Source: Gemmatimonadaceae bacterium
GTDB taxonomy: Bacteria; Gemmatimonadota; Gemmatimonadetes; Gemmatimonadales; Gemmatimonadaceae
DNA length: 39,603 nt
Direction: 5' to 3'
Assembly: GCA_013360595.1 (NCBI GenBank)
Contig: JABWBJ010000002.1
Coordinates: forward strand, 1-39,603
Part shown: positions 21,743-30,486 of the stretch, one piece after another
How the letters are laid out: each line of letters starts with the position of its first letter
Position numbering within the stretch: position 1 is the stretch's first letter
Program-made: the position numbers and the translations under genes
Notes under the pieces: generated by a model
What the model saw: only the letters and a program-made list of their open reading frames with translations
Database searches by the model: none
Told to the model about the DNA's origin: nothing

Positions 21743-24736
21743 GTGAAGGCCTTCATTTCATCACTGAGCCTTGGCTTGCTGTTGTCCGCGGGCGCGAGCG
21801 CCCAGCAAGCCATTCGCACCGAGCCAGTCGAGGGCATCCGCGACAACGGGACCGGGTACCATGCGCTCGTGGGCGCCCGCGTCGTGACCGCGCCGGGCCG
21901 GACGCTGGACAACGCGACCATCATCATCCGGAACGGCCTCATTCAGTCCGTCCAGCCGGGCGGCACGCCGCCGGCGGGCGCTCGCGTCTGGGACCTGTCG
22001 GGACACACCGTGTACCCGGGGTTCATCGACGCCCACGCCGACCTGGGACGGGACAGCGTGCCCCGGGGCGGCGACGTGGGGCCGACGCACTGGAATCCCC
22101 AGGTACGCGCCTGGTTCAGCACGACCGCCAACCTGCAGGATGATGCGAACCGGCGGCGCGGGCTTCGCTCGCAGGGCTTCGGCGCGGCGCTCGTCGTCCC
22201 GAAGCGGGGCATCTTCCGCGGCAGCGCCGCCGTGGTGAGCCTGGGCGACGCCGGCGTGCGCGACCGCGTCCTCCGTCCGGACGTTGCCCATTCGATCGGC
22301 TTCCAGGCCTCCGCAGAACTCGGGGGCCGCTACCCCAACTCGGCCATGGGCACGATCGCGCTCATGAAGCAGACCTTCATGGACGCAGATTGGTACAAGC
22401 GCGCCTGGACGGCCTACGAAACGGGCGGCCGCGCGTTCCTGCCGCCGGAAACCAGCGAGGCGCTCAAGGCGCTCGAGGCGGCGGTCGCCGGCACGCAGCC
22501 GGTCATCTTCGAGACCCGCAGCGAGGAAGAGATCCTCCGCGGCCAGGCGCTCGCGAAACAGTTCAAGCTGAACGCCTGGTACCGTGGCAACGGCCAGGAG
22601 TATCGGATCATCGACGTGCTGCGGGGCAGCAAGGCCCCGCTCTTCATTCCGCTCAACTTCCCGGATGCACCGAACGTGGGCGACCCGGAAGCGGCGATGA
22701 ATGCGTCGCTGGGCGAGCTGCGTCACTGGTACCTGGCGCCGACGAACGCCGGCCAGCTGGCGAACGCCGGCATCGAGTTCAGCATCACGTCGGACGGCCT
22801 CACGTCGCTGAACAACTTCCTGCCGAACCTGCGTACCGCCGTCGCGAGGGGGCTGCCGGCCGATGCGGCGCTGGCCGCGCTCACCACGACGCCGGCCCGC
22901 TACCTGGGCATCGATCGCACGCACGGAACGATCGCCGCCGGCAAGGTCGCAAACCTGGTCGTGGCGAAAGGCGACCTCTTCACGCGCGACGCCGACATCC
23001 GCGACGTCTGGGTGCACGGCGTCGTGTATGGCGTGACGCGCCCCGCGCAGATCGATCCACGCGGCACCTGGTCGGTCGCGTCGAGCGATCAGTGGGGCTT
23101 CGAGGCCAGCCTCGTGCTCGAGGGCACCATCAATCGGTTGCGCGGCTATCTGGACGTGGCCCCCGGCCGGGACAACGCCCAGGGCGCCCGGATCGACCTG
23201 GAGTCCGCCACGGTCAACGCCGAAACGGGCCGGCTCGAGGTCCGCTTCAATGGCGAGCGGCTCGGCTACGAAGGCCGAGCCCTGCTGGCGGGTTCGGTGG
23301 CAGGCGACCAGTTCTTCGGCTGGACGTCGCTCCCGAACGGAGCGAGCCCGTCGTTCCGCGGCACGCGCACCGCTCCATTCCAGGGAGACGCGGTCGGCAC
23401 CGTCGCCGTCAACGTGCCCAGGCTCGACCTGCCGTTCATCCGGCCCATGATGGACTACGGCGTGACCGCGCCGCCGCAGCAGCCCGCGGCCGTCTTCGTC
23501 CGGAACGCGACGGTCTGGACGCAGGGGCCGCAGGGTCGCCTCGAAGGCGCCGATGTGCTGATCCGCGCGGGCAAGATCGCCGAGGTGGGCAAGGGTCTGC
23601 GCGCGCCGGCCGGGGCCCTCGTGATCGATGGCACGGGCAAACACGTGACCCCCGGCCTGATCGATCCGCATATCCATTCCGGCGTCAGCGACGTGAATGA
23701 GACCGGGGCCACGATCGTGCCCGAGGTCTACATGGGCGACGTGATCACCCACAACAACATCGCGATGTACCGGCAGCTCGCCGGCGGCCTGACCACGGCG
23801 ATGATCAAGCACGGCTCCGCCAACCCGATCGGCGGCGAGAACGTGATCGTCAAGATGCGATGGGGCAGCCTGCCGGAAGACCTGAAACTGGAAGGCGGGA
23901 CGCGCACGGTGAAGTTCGCCCTGGGCGAGAATCCCAAGCGCTGCTGCTACGAAGGACGTTATCCCAGGTCGCGCATGGGCACGCAGGAGATCATCCGCGA
24001 CCATTTCCTGGCGGCGCGCGATTACCGGCGCGAGTGGCAGGAATGGGAGAAGACGAAGCAGGGGCTGCCGCCGCGCCGCGATCTGCGCATGGACGCAATT
24101 CTCGACATCCTCGACCGGAAGCTGCTGATCTCGTCGCACGGGTATCGCGCTGACGAGTTTCTCGCCCTCATTCGCCTTGCCGAAGAGTTCGGCTTCAAGG
24201 TCCAGACGCTCCAGCACGGCGTGGAAGCGTACAAGATCGCCTCCGAGTTGGCGGCGTCCGGCGTGGCCGTCGCGGTCTGGAGCGATTGGGGCGCGTTCAA
24301 GATGGAAGCGTACGACGCCACGAAGTACAACGTGCGCATCCTGATGGAGGCGGGCGTGACCGTGTCGCTGCACTCGGACAACGAGCAGATCGCCAGCCGC
24401 ATGAACTGGGAAGCGGGCAAGCTGCTGCGCACCGGACTGACCGAGGAACAGGCGCTCACCACGGTGACCCTCAACGCGGCCAAGGTCCTGGCGATCCAGG
24501 ATCGTGTGGGATCGCTCGAGCCGGGCAAGGACGCCGACTTCGTGGTGTGGAGCGGCAATCCGCTCTCGCAGTTCACGAAGGCGGAGCAGACGTGGGTCGA
24601 CGGCCGGCGCTACTTCTCGCTGGACGAGGACGCGGCTCGCCGCGCCCAGGTCGACCAGGAGCGCCGGCAACTGATCCAGGCGGTCCTCGCCGCATCGGCC
24701 AGCCAGCAACGGGCCGCGACCAGCGGGAGGAACTGA
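21743..24736 (+). CDS. Secreted tandem amidohydrolase (two amidohydrolase domains)
   Basis: The 997-residue product starts at GTG 21743 (KAFISSLSLGLLLSAGASA-QQ), a clear signal peptide; codons upstream would precede it. The N-terminal domain (about 40-430) has the composite-domain start GARVVTAPGRTLDNATIIIR, but its metal motif is degenerate (FIDAHADLG, His98-Asp100 instead of HxH). A middle beta-rich region (430-600) connects to a second domain with VLIRAGKIAEVG, TPGLIDPHIHSG (His643, His645), VSLHSDNEQ and GSLEPGKDADFVVWSG. Only the second domain looks catalytically complete. It probably hydrolyses peptide-like or cyclic amides outside the cytoplasm. The next amidohydrolase gene begins 2 bp after its stop, so the two form an operon and may act together. 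Confidence 0.9.
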   Translation: MKAFISSLSLGLLLSAGASAQQAIRTEPVEGIRDNGTGYHALVGARVVTAPGRTLDNATIIIRNGLIQSVQPGGTPPAGARVWDLSGHTVYPGFIDAHADLGRDSVPRGGDVGPTHWNPQVRAWFSTTANLQDDANRRRGLRSQGFGAALVVPKRGIFRGSAAVVSLGDAGVRDRVLRPDVAHSIGFQASAELGGRYPNSAMGTIALMKQTFMDADWYKRAWTAYETGGRAFLPPETSEALKALEAAVAGTQPVIFETRSEEEILRGQALAKQFKLNAWYRGNGQEYRIIDVLRGSKAPLFIPLNFPDAPNVGDPEAAMNASLGELRHWYLAPTNAGQLANAGIEFSITSDGLTSLNNFLPNLRTAVARGLPADAALAALTTTPARYLGIDRTHGTIAAGKVANLVVAKGDLFTRDADIRDVWVHGVVYGVTRPAQIDPRGTWSVASSDQWGFEASLVLEGTINRLRGYLDVAPGRDNAQGARIDLESATVNAETGRLEVRFNGERLGYEGRALLAGSVAGDQFFGWTSLPNGASPSFRGTRTAPFQGDAVGTVAVNVPRLDLPFIRPMMDYGVTAPPQQPAAVFVRNATVWTQGPQGRLEGADVLIRAGKIAEVGKGLRAPAGALVIDGTGKHVTPGLIDPHIHSGVSDVNETGATIVPEVYMGDVITHNNIAMYRQLAGGLTTAMIKHGSANPIGGENVIVKMRWGSLPEDLKLEGGTRTVKFALGENPKRCCYEGRYPRSRMGTQEIIRDHFLAARDYRREWQEWEKTKQGLPPRRDLRMDAILDILDRKLLISSHGYRADEFLALIRLAEEFGFKVQTLQHGVEAYKIASELAASGVAVAVWSDWGAFKMEAYDATKYNVRILMEAGVTVSLHSDNEQIASRMNWEAGKLLRTGLTEEQALTTVTLNAAKVLAIQDRVGSLEPGKDADFVVWSGNPLSQFTKAEQTWVDGRRYFSLDEDAARRAQVDQERRQLIQAVLAASASQQRAATSGRN

Positions 24737-24738
24737 CC

Positions 24739-26115
24739 ATGCACGCCAACCAGCAGAGGGCCATGACGACCACGACCGCGCCGTACTTCAGCCGCCTGCT
24801 CGCCGCCGCGGCGATGTGCATGGCCGCGACGCCTCTCGCGCTTGCGGCGCAGGAGCGGATGACGGTCCCGCCGCAGAGCGAGCGCATCGCGCTGCGCGGA
24901 GCCACGATCCACACCGTGACGAAGGGGGTCATCCCGAACGGCACGATCATCTTCGAGGGCGGGAAGATCATCGCCGTCGGGGCCAACATCGAGATCCCGG
25001 CTGGAACGAAGATCGTCGACGTCACCGGCAAGCACATCTATCCGGGCCTGATCGACGCCTATTCGACGGTCGGCATTGCCGAGATCGGCGCGGTCGACAT
25101 GTCGAACGACGTGAACGAGGTCGGCGACTTCAACCCGAACGTGCGCACGGACGTCGCGGTGAACGCGGAGAGCCGTCACATCGGGACGTCGCGCTCGCAG
25201 GGCGTCCTCACCACCCTCACGACACCGGGCGGCGGGCTCATCTCCGGCATGTCATCGGCGATGGCGCTCGAGGGCTGGACCTGGGAGGAGATGTCGCTCG
25301 AGTCGGCGGCAGCCCTCAACGTCAACTGGCCGGACCCCACGCAACGCCGGGGAGGCCGTGGCGGCGGTGGCGGTTTCGGCGGGCAGGAAGGCGGTAACCG
25401 CGCGACGTACGAAGAGCGCGTGCAGCAGCTGAAGAACTACTTCGCCGAGGCGCGCGCCTATCGTGACGCGGTGGCCGCGGGCGAACGGGTCCGCACCGAT
25501 GCGCGCTACATGGCGATGATCCCGGCACTGGACCGGAAGATTCCGGTCGTCGTCTCCGCGAACGGCGCGTCGCAGATCAATGACGCCATCACCTGGGCGA
25601 AACAGGAGAATCTGAGGCTCATCATCCGCGGCGGCGACGACGCCATCCATGTGGCCGCCCGGCTGCGTGCCGAGAACATCCCGGTGATCCTGACGTCCAC
25701 CATGGACGCGCCGAGTCGGGATCACGAGGGCTACGACGCCGCGTACAGCCGGGCCGCGCAACTGCACACGGCGGGCGTCAGGTTCGCCATCTCCGGCGGC
25801 GCGGGCTCGCTGTACACCGATCGGCTGCCGTACGAGGCCGGCGTCGCCGTTGCGTTCGGCCTGCCGGAGGAGGAGGCGATCAAGGCCGTCACCATCAACG
25901 CCGCGGAGTTCATGGGGTTGTCCGACCGGCTCGGCTCACTCGAGCCAGGCAAGCAGGCCACGTTGCTCATCACGACGGGTACGCCGATCGACACGAGGAG
26001 CGAGATCCTGCAGGCGTACATCCAGGGACGTGAGCTCGACATGAACGACATCCAGAAGCACTTCTTCGAGAAGTACATGGAGAAGGTGCGGCAGAAGATG
26101 AAGATCATCTCGTAG
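24739..26115 (+). CDS. Secreted amidohydrolase-family protein, atypical metal site
   Basis: The 458-residue product begins at ATG 24739 after GGGAGG. It has a signal peptide (FSRLLAAAAMCMAATPLALA-AQE) and the amidohydrolase composite-domain features ALRGATIHTVTKGVIPNGTI, YPGLIDAYSTVGIAE and LGSLEPGKQATLLIT. The HxH metal motif expected after GLID is replaced by AYST, so it lacks the first two metal ligands and may be inactive or use another site. A Gly-rich linker (RRGGRGGGGGFGGQEGG) lies near residue 215. It is coupled to the preceding tandem amidohydrolase and is perhaps its structural partner. Confidence 0.88.
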   Translation: MHANQQRAMTTTTAPYFSRLLAAAAMCMAATPLALAAQERMTVPPQSERIALRGATIHTVTKGVIPNGTIIFEGGKIIAVGANIEIPAGTKIVDVTGKHIYPGLIDAYSTVGIAEIGAVDMSNDVNEVGDFNPNVRTDVAVNAESRHIGTSRSQGVLTTLTTPGGGLISGMSSAMALEGWTWEEMSLESAAALNVNWPDPTQRRGGRGGGGGFGGQEGGNRATYEERVQQLKNYFAEARAYRDAVAAGERVRTDARYMAMIPALDRKIPVVVSANGASQINDAITWAKQENLRLIIRGGDDAIHVAARLRAENIPVILTSTMDAPSRDHEGYDAAYSRAAQLHTAGVRFAISGGAGSLYTDRLPYEAGVAVAFGLPEEEAIKAVTINAAEFMGLSDRLGSLEPGKQATLLITTGTPIDTRSEILQAYIQGRELDMNDIQKHFFEKYMEKVRQKMKIIS

Positions 26116-26133
26116 CAGCTCCAGGAGGCGGCG

Positions 26134-27459
26134 ATGTCAACGGCCGCCAGCGGTCGCCCTCCGGCCGCGCGCCGGACCAACCCGGTGGCCGAGGAAGAAA
26201 TGGGAGCCTTTGCGTTGTGCGGCATCCGGTCGCAGCCGATGTGCGGTTGCGGCAGGCGCCGATCGCGCGTCGCGATCGTCCTGGCCCTCACCGCGGCATG
26301 CGCTGTCGGCGACCCTGGTGCGACCACGAGCCGGGTCACCGACTCCGCGGGGGTCAGCATCGTCACGAGCACCGGAAGCGTGTGGGGTGAAGGTCGAGCG
26401 CACGTCGATTCCACGCCGGTGCTCCGGATCGGAGCAGAGCCGTCGGGACCATACCAGTTCAGCTTCATCTCGTCCGCGCTTCTGCTCGAGGGAGGCGGCG
26501 TCGCCGTGGTGGAGCTGTCAGCGAACGAGATCCGCCTCTTCGACGCCGAGGGCCGGCATGTCCGGTCGGTGGGCCGTCGCGGCCGGGGACCGGGCGAGTT
26601 CCAGGTGATCTCCGGGTTGTTCCGCCGATCAGACGATTCCCTGGTCGCCTACGATCAGATCGAGAGACGGCTGACGGTCTGGCCGCTGGCGGGCGGCGAG
26701 CCGCGCGTGGTGCGCTCCCAGCCGGTCCCGCGGGTCCGTGGCAGCTTCAGCGCCTTCGGCACGTTAGGCGACGGCCGTCTCGTGCTGTACAATCCGGGCA
26801 GCGGCTTCCGGCCCGATCTCGCGCCGGGGCTCCAGTGGGATACGACCGACGTGGTGGTCCTGGACCCTGCCGACGGCACGGGGCGAACAATCGCGCGGCT
26901 CCCGTCGCGCCAGCAGTGGATCCTCCCGGGCGGCGATACGAGGGTGCTGGCGCCGGCGCACATGGCCGTGATGGCGGCGACGTCCGACGGATTCTACTGG
27001 GCGACATCGGATCGCTACGAGGTCCGGTTCTTCGACCCGGACGGCGATCTCCGGAGGATTCTGCGGAGACCGGTCGAGGCGCGCCGCGTGGAACCGGGCA
27101 TGATCGAAACGTGGATCACCGCCAACCTCGATGAGGCGCGGCGGAACGAGGGCGAAGCAGCGGTGCCGAGGTATCGGCGGCTCTACGAGGAAGGAGCGTT
27201 CGGAGACCGGGTCCCGCTGTTCGACCGGGCATTCGTGGATAGCGACGGCCGGCTCTGGATCGCGTCGTCACGCTGGCCGGAGCCGGAGGCGGCCCCCCGT
27301 CGCTGGAGCGTCTTCGCCCCGAGCGGCGCGTGGCTCGGTGACCTGGACGCTCCGGCACGGCTGCGCATCGTCGACAGCCGGGATGATCTCGTGCTCGGGA
27401 TCTGGCAGGCGGAAGGCGATGCCCCCTACGTGCAGGTACATCGCCTGCGGCACCCGTAG
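26134..27459 (+). CDS. 6-bladed beta-propeller lipoprotein
   Basis: The 441-residue product contains RRRSRVAIVLALTAAC, a signal segment ending in a lipobox. Repeats of the 6-bladed beta-propeller type follow: NEIRLFDAEGRHVRSVGRRGRGPGEF is the typical blade of this group, then GFYWATSDRYEVRFFDPDGDL and VDSDGRLWIASSRW. ATG 26134 has a good AGGAGG ribosome binding site but leaves a long N-region before the hydrophobic stretch, so an internal start (for instance ATG 26239) is possible. The protein is expected at the outer face of a membrane; ligand unknown. It starts 18 bp after the amidohydrolase gene and could share its transcript. Confidence 0.82.
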   Translation: MSTAASGRPPAARRTNPVAEEEMGAFALCGIRSQPMCGCGRRRSRVAIVLALTAACAVGDPGATTSRVTDSAGVSIVTSTGSVWGEGRAHVDSTPVLRIGAEPSGPYQFSFISSALLLEGGGVAVVELSANEIRLFDAEGRHVRSVGRRGRGPGEFQVISGLFRRSDDSLVAYDQIERRLTVWPLAGGEPRVVRSQPVPRVRGSFSAFGTLGDGRLVLYNPGSGFRPDLAPGLQWDTTDVVVLDPADGTGRTIARLPSRQQWILPGGDTRVLAPAHMAVMAATSDGFYWATSDRYEVRFFDPDGDLRRILRRPVEARRVEPGMIETWITANLDEARRNEGEAAVPRYRRLYEEGAFGDRVPLFDRAFVDSDGRLWIASSRWPEPEAAPRRWSVFAPSGAWLGDLDAPARLRIVDSRDDLVLGIWQAEGDAPYVQVHRLRHP

Positions 27460-27517
27460 ACCGGCAAATGGCCAGCGCGGTCCGGCGGCACGATGCGGCA
27501 GGAACCGCCGTGGTGAC

Positions 27518-28294
27518 ATGAAGCTCGTCGTCATCGGCGGGAGTGGTCTCATCGGCAGAAAAGCCGTGGCTGTCCTGCGCCGGCGCGGCTATGAGGTCCT
27601 GTCGGCGTCACCCTCGTCAGGCGTCGACACCGTGAGCGGCGAAGGGGTGGCCGAAGCGCTGGCCGGCGCCCGCGTCGTCGTCGATGCCACCAACGCGGCC
27701 TCCGCGGACGATGGCGCCACCCTCGCGTTCTTCGAGACGTCGACCCGGAACCTCCTGGCCGCGGAGCGGGCCGCGAACGTCGGCCACCACGTCGTGCTGT
27801 CGATCGTCGGCACCGAACGGCTCATCGCGAGCGGCTACTTCCGCGCCAAGCTGGCCCAGGAGACGCTCGTCCGGGCGGCGCCGATTCCGTGGACGATCGT
27901 GCGCGCCACGCAGTTCTTCGAGTTCGTGGAGGGCATTGCCCGGGCGGCGACCGAGGGAGGATCAGTCCGGGTCCCGCCGGTCCTGATGCAGCCCGTCGCG
28001 GCGGACGACGTGGCCGAACGCATCGCCGACATCGCCCTTGCCGAGCCGCTCCGCGCCACGGTCGAAGTGGCCGGCCCCGAGCGCATCAGGCAGGACGACC
28101 TCGTGCGACGCTTTCTCGACGCCGCCCGGGACTCGCGCCGGGTCGTCGCCGATCCGGCGGCGCGCTACTTCGGCGCCGCGGTGGACGACCGAAGCCTCGT
28201 CCCCGGTGCCCTCGCTCGGCTCGGCGCCACCCGGTTCGACGACTGGCTCGAGCGACAGTTCGTTCCGGGAAAGGGACCGCCGCGGGCCGGCTGA
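27518..28294 (+). CDS. NmrA-like NAD(P)-binding oxidoreductase
   Basis: The 258-residue product starts MKLVVIGGSGLIGRKAVAVL, a Rossmann dinucleotide-binding motif (GGSGLIG, residues 7-13). It then has VVVDATNAA, HHVVLSIVGTERL, YFRAKLAQETLVRAAPIPWT and VRATQFFEF, which match atypical short-chain dehydrogenases of the NmrA/quinone-reductase-like type. YFRAKLAQE is in the position of the YxxxK motif, where Tyr and Lys are four residues apart. It should bind NAD(P)H; substrate unknown, and some members only sense redox state. ATG 27518 is selected as the Rossmann strand begins there. Confidence 0.88.
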   Translation: MKLVVIGGSGLIGRKAVAVLRRRGYEVLSASPSSGVDTVSGEGVAEALAGARVVVDATNAASADDGATLAFFETSTRNLLAAERAANVGHHVVLSIVGTERLIASGYFRAKLAQETLVRAAPIPWTIVRATQFFEFVEGIARAATEGGSVRVPPVLMQPVAADDVAERIADIALAEPLRATVEVAGPERIRQDDLVRRFLDAARDSRRVVADPAARYFGAAVDDRSLVPGALARLGATRFDDWLERQFVPGKGPPRAG

Positions 28295-28336
28295 GATCCA
28301 GGCGCGGATCACAGCCGGCCGCGTGAGTGCCGTGGC

Positions 28337-28837
28337 TCAACCGGTCGCGTACACATGAATGAGGCGCCCGCCGAAACGCGCCAGCAGGTTCTGCCCGATG
28401 TCCGACAGCGCGTCGTGGTAGTGCGCCCTGGTCGCGTCCAGATGCTGCGCCTGGTAGTGGGAGTCCCACGTGAGCAGGGTCCCCTCGCGGGAAGGCTCGA
28501 CGGTCAGCACGTGCAGGTCGTCCGAGAGGCCGAACAGCTCGGGCCGGTCACTCCGCGACGCCCAACCGCGGCCGGGCTCGTACCACACCATCGTGTCGTG
28601 CGCCACGATGCCGGGTTCGCCGGGCTGCATGGGCCTGAAGTGCAACGTGTACCCGGTGATCGCGCCGAGCGGGTCCGTCCGCACCTCGGCGCGCTCGACC
28701 CCGGCGCTGTACTCGCTCATGCGCGCCGGGTTGCCCACCAGCGCCCATACGTCCGCCACGGACGCCGCCAGGTCCGTCCGAAGCCGGTTGCGCAGCGGCG
28801 CCCTGATGAGGCCGAGAGATTCGGTGATCGTGTCCAT
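28337..28837 (-). CDS. SRPBCC-family protein (polyketide cyclase/START-like)
   Basis: The 166-residue product (MDTITESLG...) has the START/SRPBCC pattern: LRTDLAASVADVWALVGNPARM, EVRTDPLGAITGYTLHFRP, then HDTMVWYEPGRGWASRSDRPEL and TVEPSREGTLLTWDSHYQAQ, and a C-terminal long helix (AHYHDALSDIGQNLLARFGGRL). It binds a hydrophobic ligand in related proteins. ATG 28837 is preferred over the upstream GTG/ATG because AGGAGA lies 6 bases before it. It is divergent from the WYL regulator gene and shares its control region, so it is a likely target of that regulator. Confidence 0.85.
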   Translation of the reverse strand: MDTITESLGLIRAPLRNRLRTDLAASVADVWALVGNPARMSEYSAGVERAEVRTDPLGAITGYTLHFRPMQPGEPGIVAHDTMVWYEPGRGWASRSDRPELFGLSDDLHVLTVEPSREGTLLTWDSHYQAQHLDATRAHYHDALSDIGQNLLARFGGRLIHVYATG

Positions 28838-28876
28838 GGCATCTCCTGGTGTCATTGGGAGACGGAGTCTACTGTC

Positions 28877-28901
28877 AAATATGCCGAGTTACGGCATATT
28901 T
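28877..28901. promoter_or_regulatory. Operator-like palindrome between SRPBCC and WYL regulator genes
   Basis: Perfect inverted repeat of 10-bp arms, AAATATGCCG and CGGCATATTT, around AGTTA. It lies in the control region of two divergent genes, 7 bp before the regulator's ATG at 28908. On the minus strand TTGACA at about 28872-28877 overlaps its edge and could be a -35 box for the SRPBCC gene. The likely ligand is the regulator encoded next to it, giving autoregulation and control of the neighbour. Confidence 0.82.
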
Positions 28902-28907
28902 CTGACC

Positions 28908-29639
28908 ATGGGCAGGCGGCCGGCGGCGTCCCGACTGGAGCGGCTCGAGGAGCTCAAGGGGCTCCTGCGGTCACGCGACCATGTGACGGTCGCGGCCCTC
29001 GCCGATGAACTGGGCGTGAGCCTCCGAACCCTGCACCGCGACCTCGATGTGCTCCGCGGTCAGGGGGTTCCGATCGAGTCGGACCGGGGGCGCGGCGGCG
29101 GCCTGCGGCTGCATCGCGCCTGGTCGCTCGGGCGCCTTCACCTGAGCGCCGAAGAGGCCATCGACGTGCTGATCAGCATCGCGGTCGCCGAGCGTATGAA
29201 CTCTCCGCTCCTGCTGCAGCGACTGGGCGCGATCCGGCGGAAGATCGTGGCCGCGTTCAGCGAGGGCTATCAGACGAGGATCCGCGAGCTGCGAAAGCGC
29301 ATCCTCGTCGGCCGGCCGGCCTCGGCGAAGGTGCTGGCGTCCTTCGTGCCGCCACCGCGCGCCTTCCCCGGCCTCGCCGATGCGTTCTTCCACCAGAAGT
29401 GCGTCCGCATCACGTATGCCGACCAGCGGGGCGCTACGACGGAGCGGGAGATCGAACCGCAGTTCCTCTACCTGAGCGTCCCGGTCTGGTACCTGCTGGC
29501 GTGGGATCGCCTGCGGCAGGACATCCGGACGTTCCGGGTCGACCGGATCCGGGACGTCGCCCCTCTCGCCGCCACCTTCCGGCTGGCCGCCCCCGAGCCG
29601 TTTCTCGCTCAGGCCGAACGGGACGTGCAACGTCTGTAG
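28908..29639 (+). CDS. YafY/WYL-type transcriptional regulator
   Basis: The 243-residue product has an N-terminal winged helix (SRLERLEELKGLLRSRDHVT, VAALADELGVSLRTLHRDLDVL, GLRLHRAW) and a C-terminal WYL domain (IEPQFLYLSVPVWYLLAWDR, IRTFRVDRI). In this family the WYL domain senses a ligand, sometimes a nucleic acid or nucleotide. ATG 28908 keeps the normal family N-terminus; an upstream ATG at 28881 lies inside the operator palindrome and is less likely. It probably binds the palindrome at 28877-28901 and controls itself and the SRPBCC gene. Confidence 0.9.
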   Translation: MGRRPAASRLERLEELKGLLRSRDHVTVAALADELGVSLRTLHRDLDVLRGQGVPIESDRGRGGGLRLHRAWSLGRLHLSAEEAIDVLISIAVAERMNSPLLLQRLGAIRRKIVAAFSEGYQTRIRELRKRILVGRPASAKVLASFVPPPRAFPGLADAFFHQKCVRITYADQRGATTEREIEPQFLYLSVPVWYLLAWDRLRQDIRTFRVDRIRDVAPLAATFRLAAPEPFLAQAERDVQRL

Positions 29640-29760
29640 GCCGTCCGCCGAGTTTCGGTCGCGCGGCGGCCGGAAGGGCAGGACGCGGGGCCGCGGGAGT
29701 CGACAGTCGCGATCGGGCCTGTTAGTCTGGGAGGCAGACCCCTTCCGGGCCGCCGGACAC

Positions 29761-30486
29761 ATGCGGATCCATCACCAGCCCCTTCTCGCCGCCGCGATCG
29801 GCAGCGTCCTGTTCGTGCTGCCACGCCCGGCAGCGAGCCAGTTCCGGGACTCCGTCTGGGTCAACTCCCGCTCTGGCGTCTATCACTGTCCCGGCACGCA
29901 GTACTATGGCCGCACGACGAGCGGCGAGTACCTGAGCGAGGGAGTCGCGCGCGAGCGTGGATTCCGGGCCAATGGCGGACGTCTCTGCCATCCGGGAACG
30001 GCGGCTCCGTCCGGCGCCGGCGGCCCCGGCTCGCCACTGCCTGACGAGCCGCGCCTCACGCGCGAGGCGCGGGAGTGCGTGCTCACGCGGATCATCGACG
30101 GCGACTCGATCGAGTGCTCGCCCCTGGGCCCCGTTCGGTTGATCGGGACCGACAGTCCGGAGGCGGACCAGCCGCCGTTCGGCACCGCCGCGACGGCGGG
30201 ACTGGCGTCGCTCGTCCCGTCCGGCGCAACGCTGCGGCTGGAACTGGACGCCGAGGAGCGCGACCAGTACGGCCGCGTGCTGGCCTACGCCTGGTACGAC
30301 GCGCGCATGATCAACTGGCTGATGGTCCGGCACGGCTGGAGCGTGAGCTACCGCTATCCGCCGAACGTCCGGTACGCCGCGGTCCTCGACAGCGCCGAGG
30401 CCGCCGCGCGTCGCGAGGCGCGCGGTCTGTGGCTGGTGGACGGCTTTCGCTGCCGGCCGGCGGAACGGCGGCAGCGAGTCTGCTGA
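29761..30486 (+). CDS. Secreted thermonuclease-like (SNase) protein
   Basis: The 241-residue product has a signal peptide (LLAAAIGSVLFVLPRPAAS-QF). A small Cys-containing domain follows (residues 30-76, VWVNSRSGVYHCPGTQYYG), which often accompanies secreted proteins of this kind. The SNase fold spans about 105-230: TRIIDGDSIEC, VRLIGTDSPEAD, EERDQYGRVLAYAWY, LMVRHGWS. The catalytic residues of staphylococcal nuclease have counterparts: Arg126, Asp131, Glu134 and Arg172. It should cut single-stranded or double-stranded nucleic acid with calcium, outside the cytoplasm. Ending FRCRPAERRQRVC gives two further Cys. Possible roles are nutrient scavenging or degradation of extracellular DNA. Confidence 0.9.
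   Translation: MRIHHQPLLAAAIGSVLFVLPRPAASQFRDSVWVNSRSGVYHCPGTQYYGRTTSGEYLSEGVARERGFRANGGRLCHPGTAAPSGAGGPGSPLPDEPRLTREARECVLTRIIDGDSIECSPLGPVRLIGTDSPEADQPPFGTAATAGLASLVPSGATLRLELDAEERDQYGRVLAYAWYDARMINWLMVRHGWSVSYRYPPNVRYAAVLDSAEAAARREARGLWLVDGFRCRPAERRQRVC

Noticed and set aside
21761-24709. Long minus-strand open frame opposite the tandem amidohydrolase
   Set aside because: Same high-GC shadow effect; the + strand frame has a signal peptide and complete domains.
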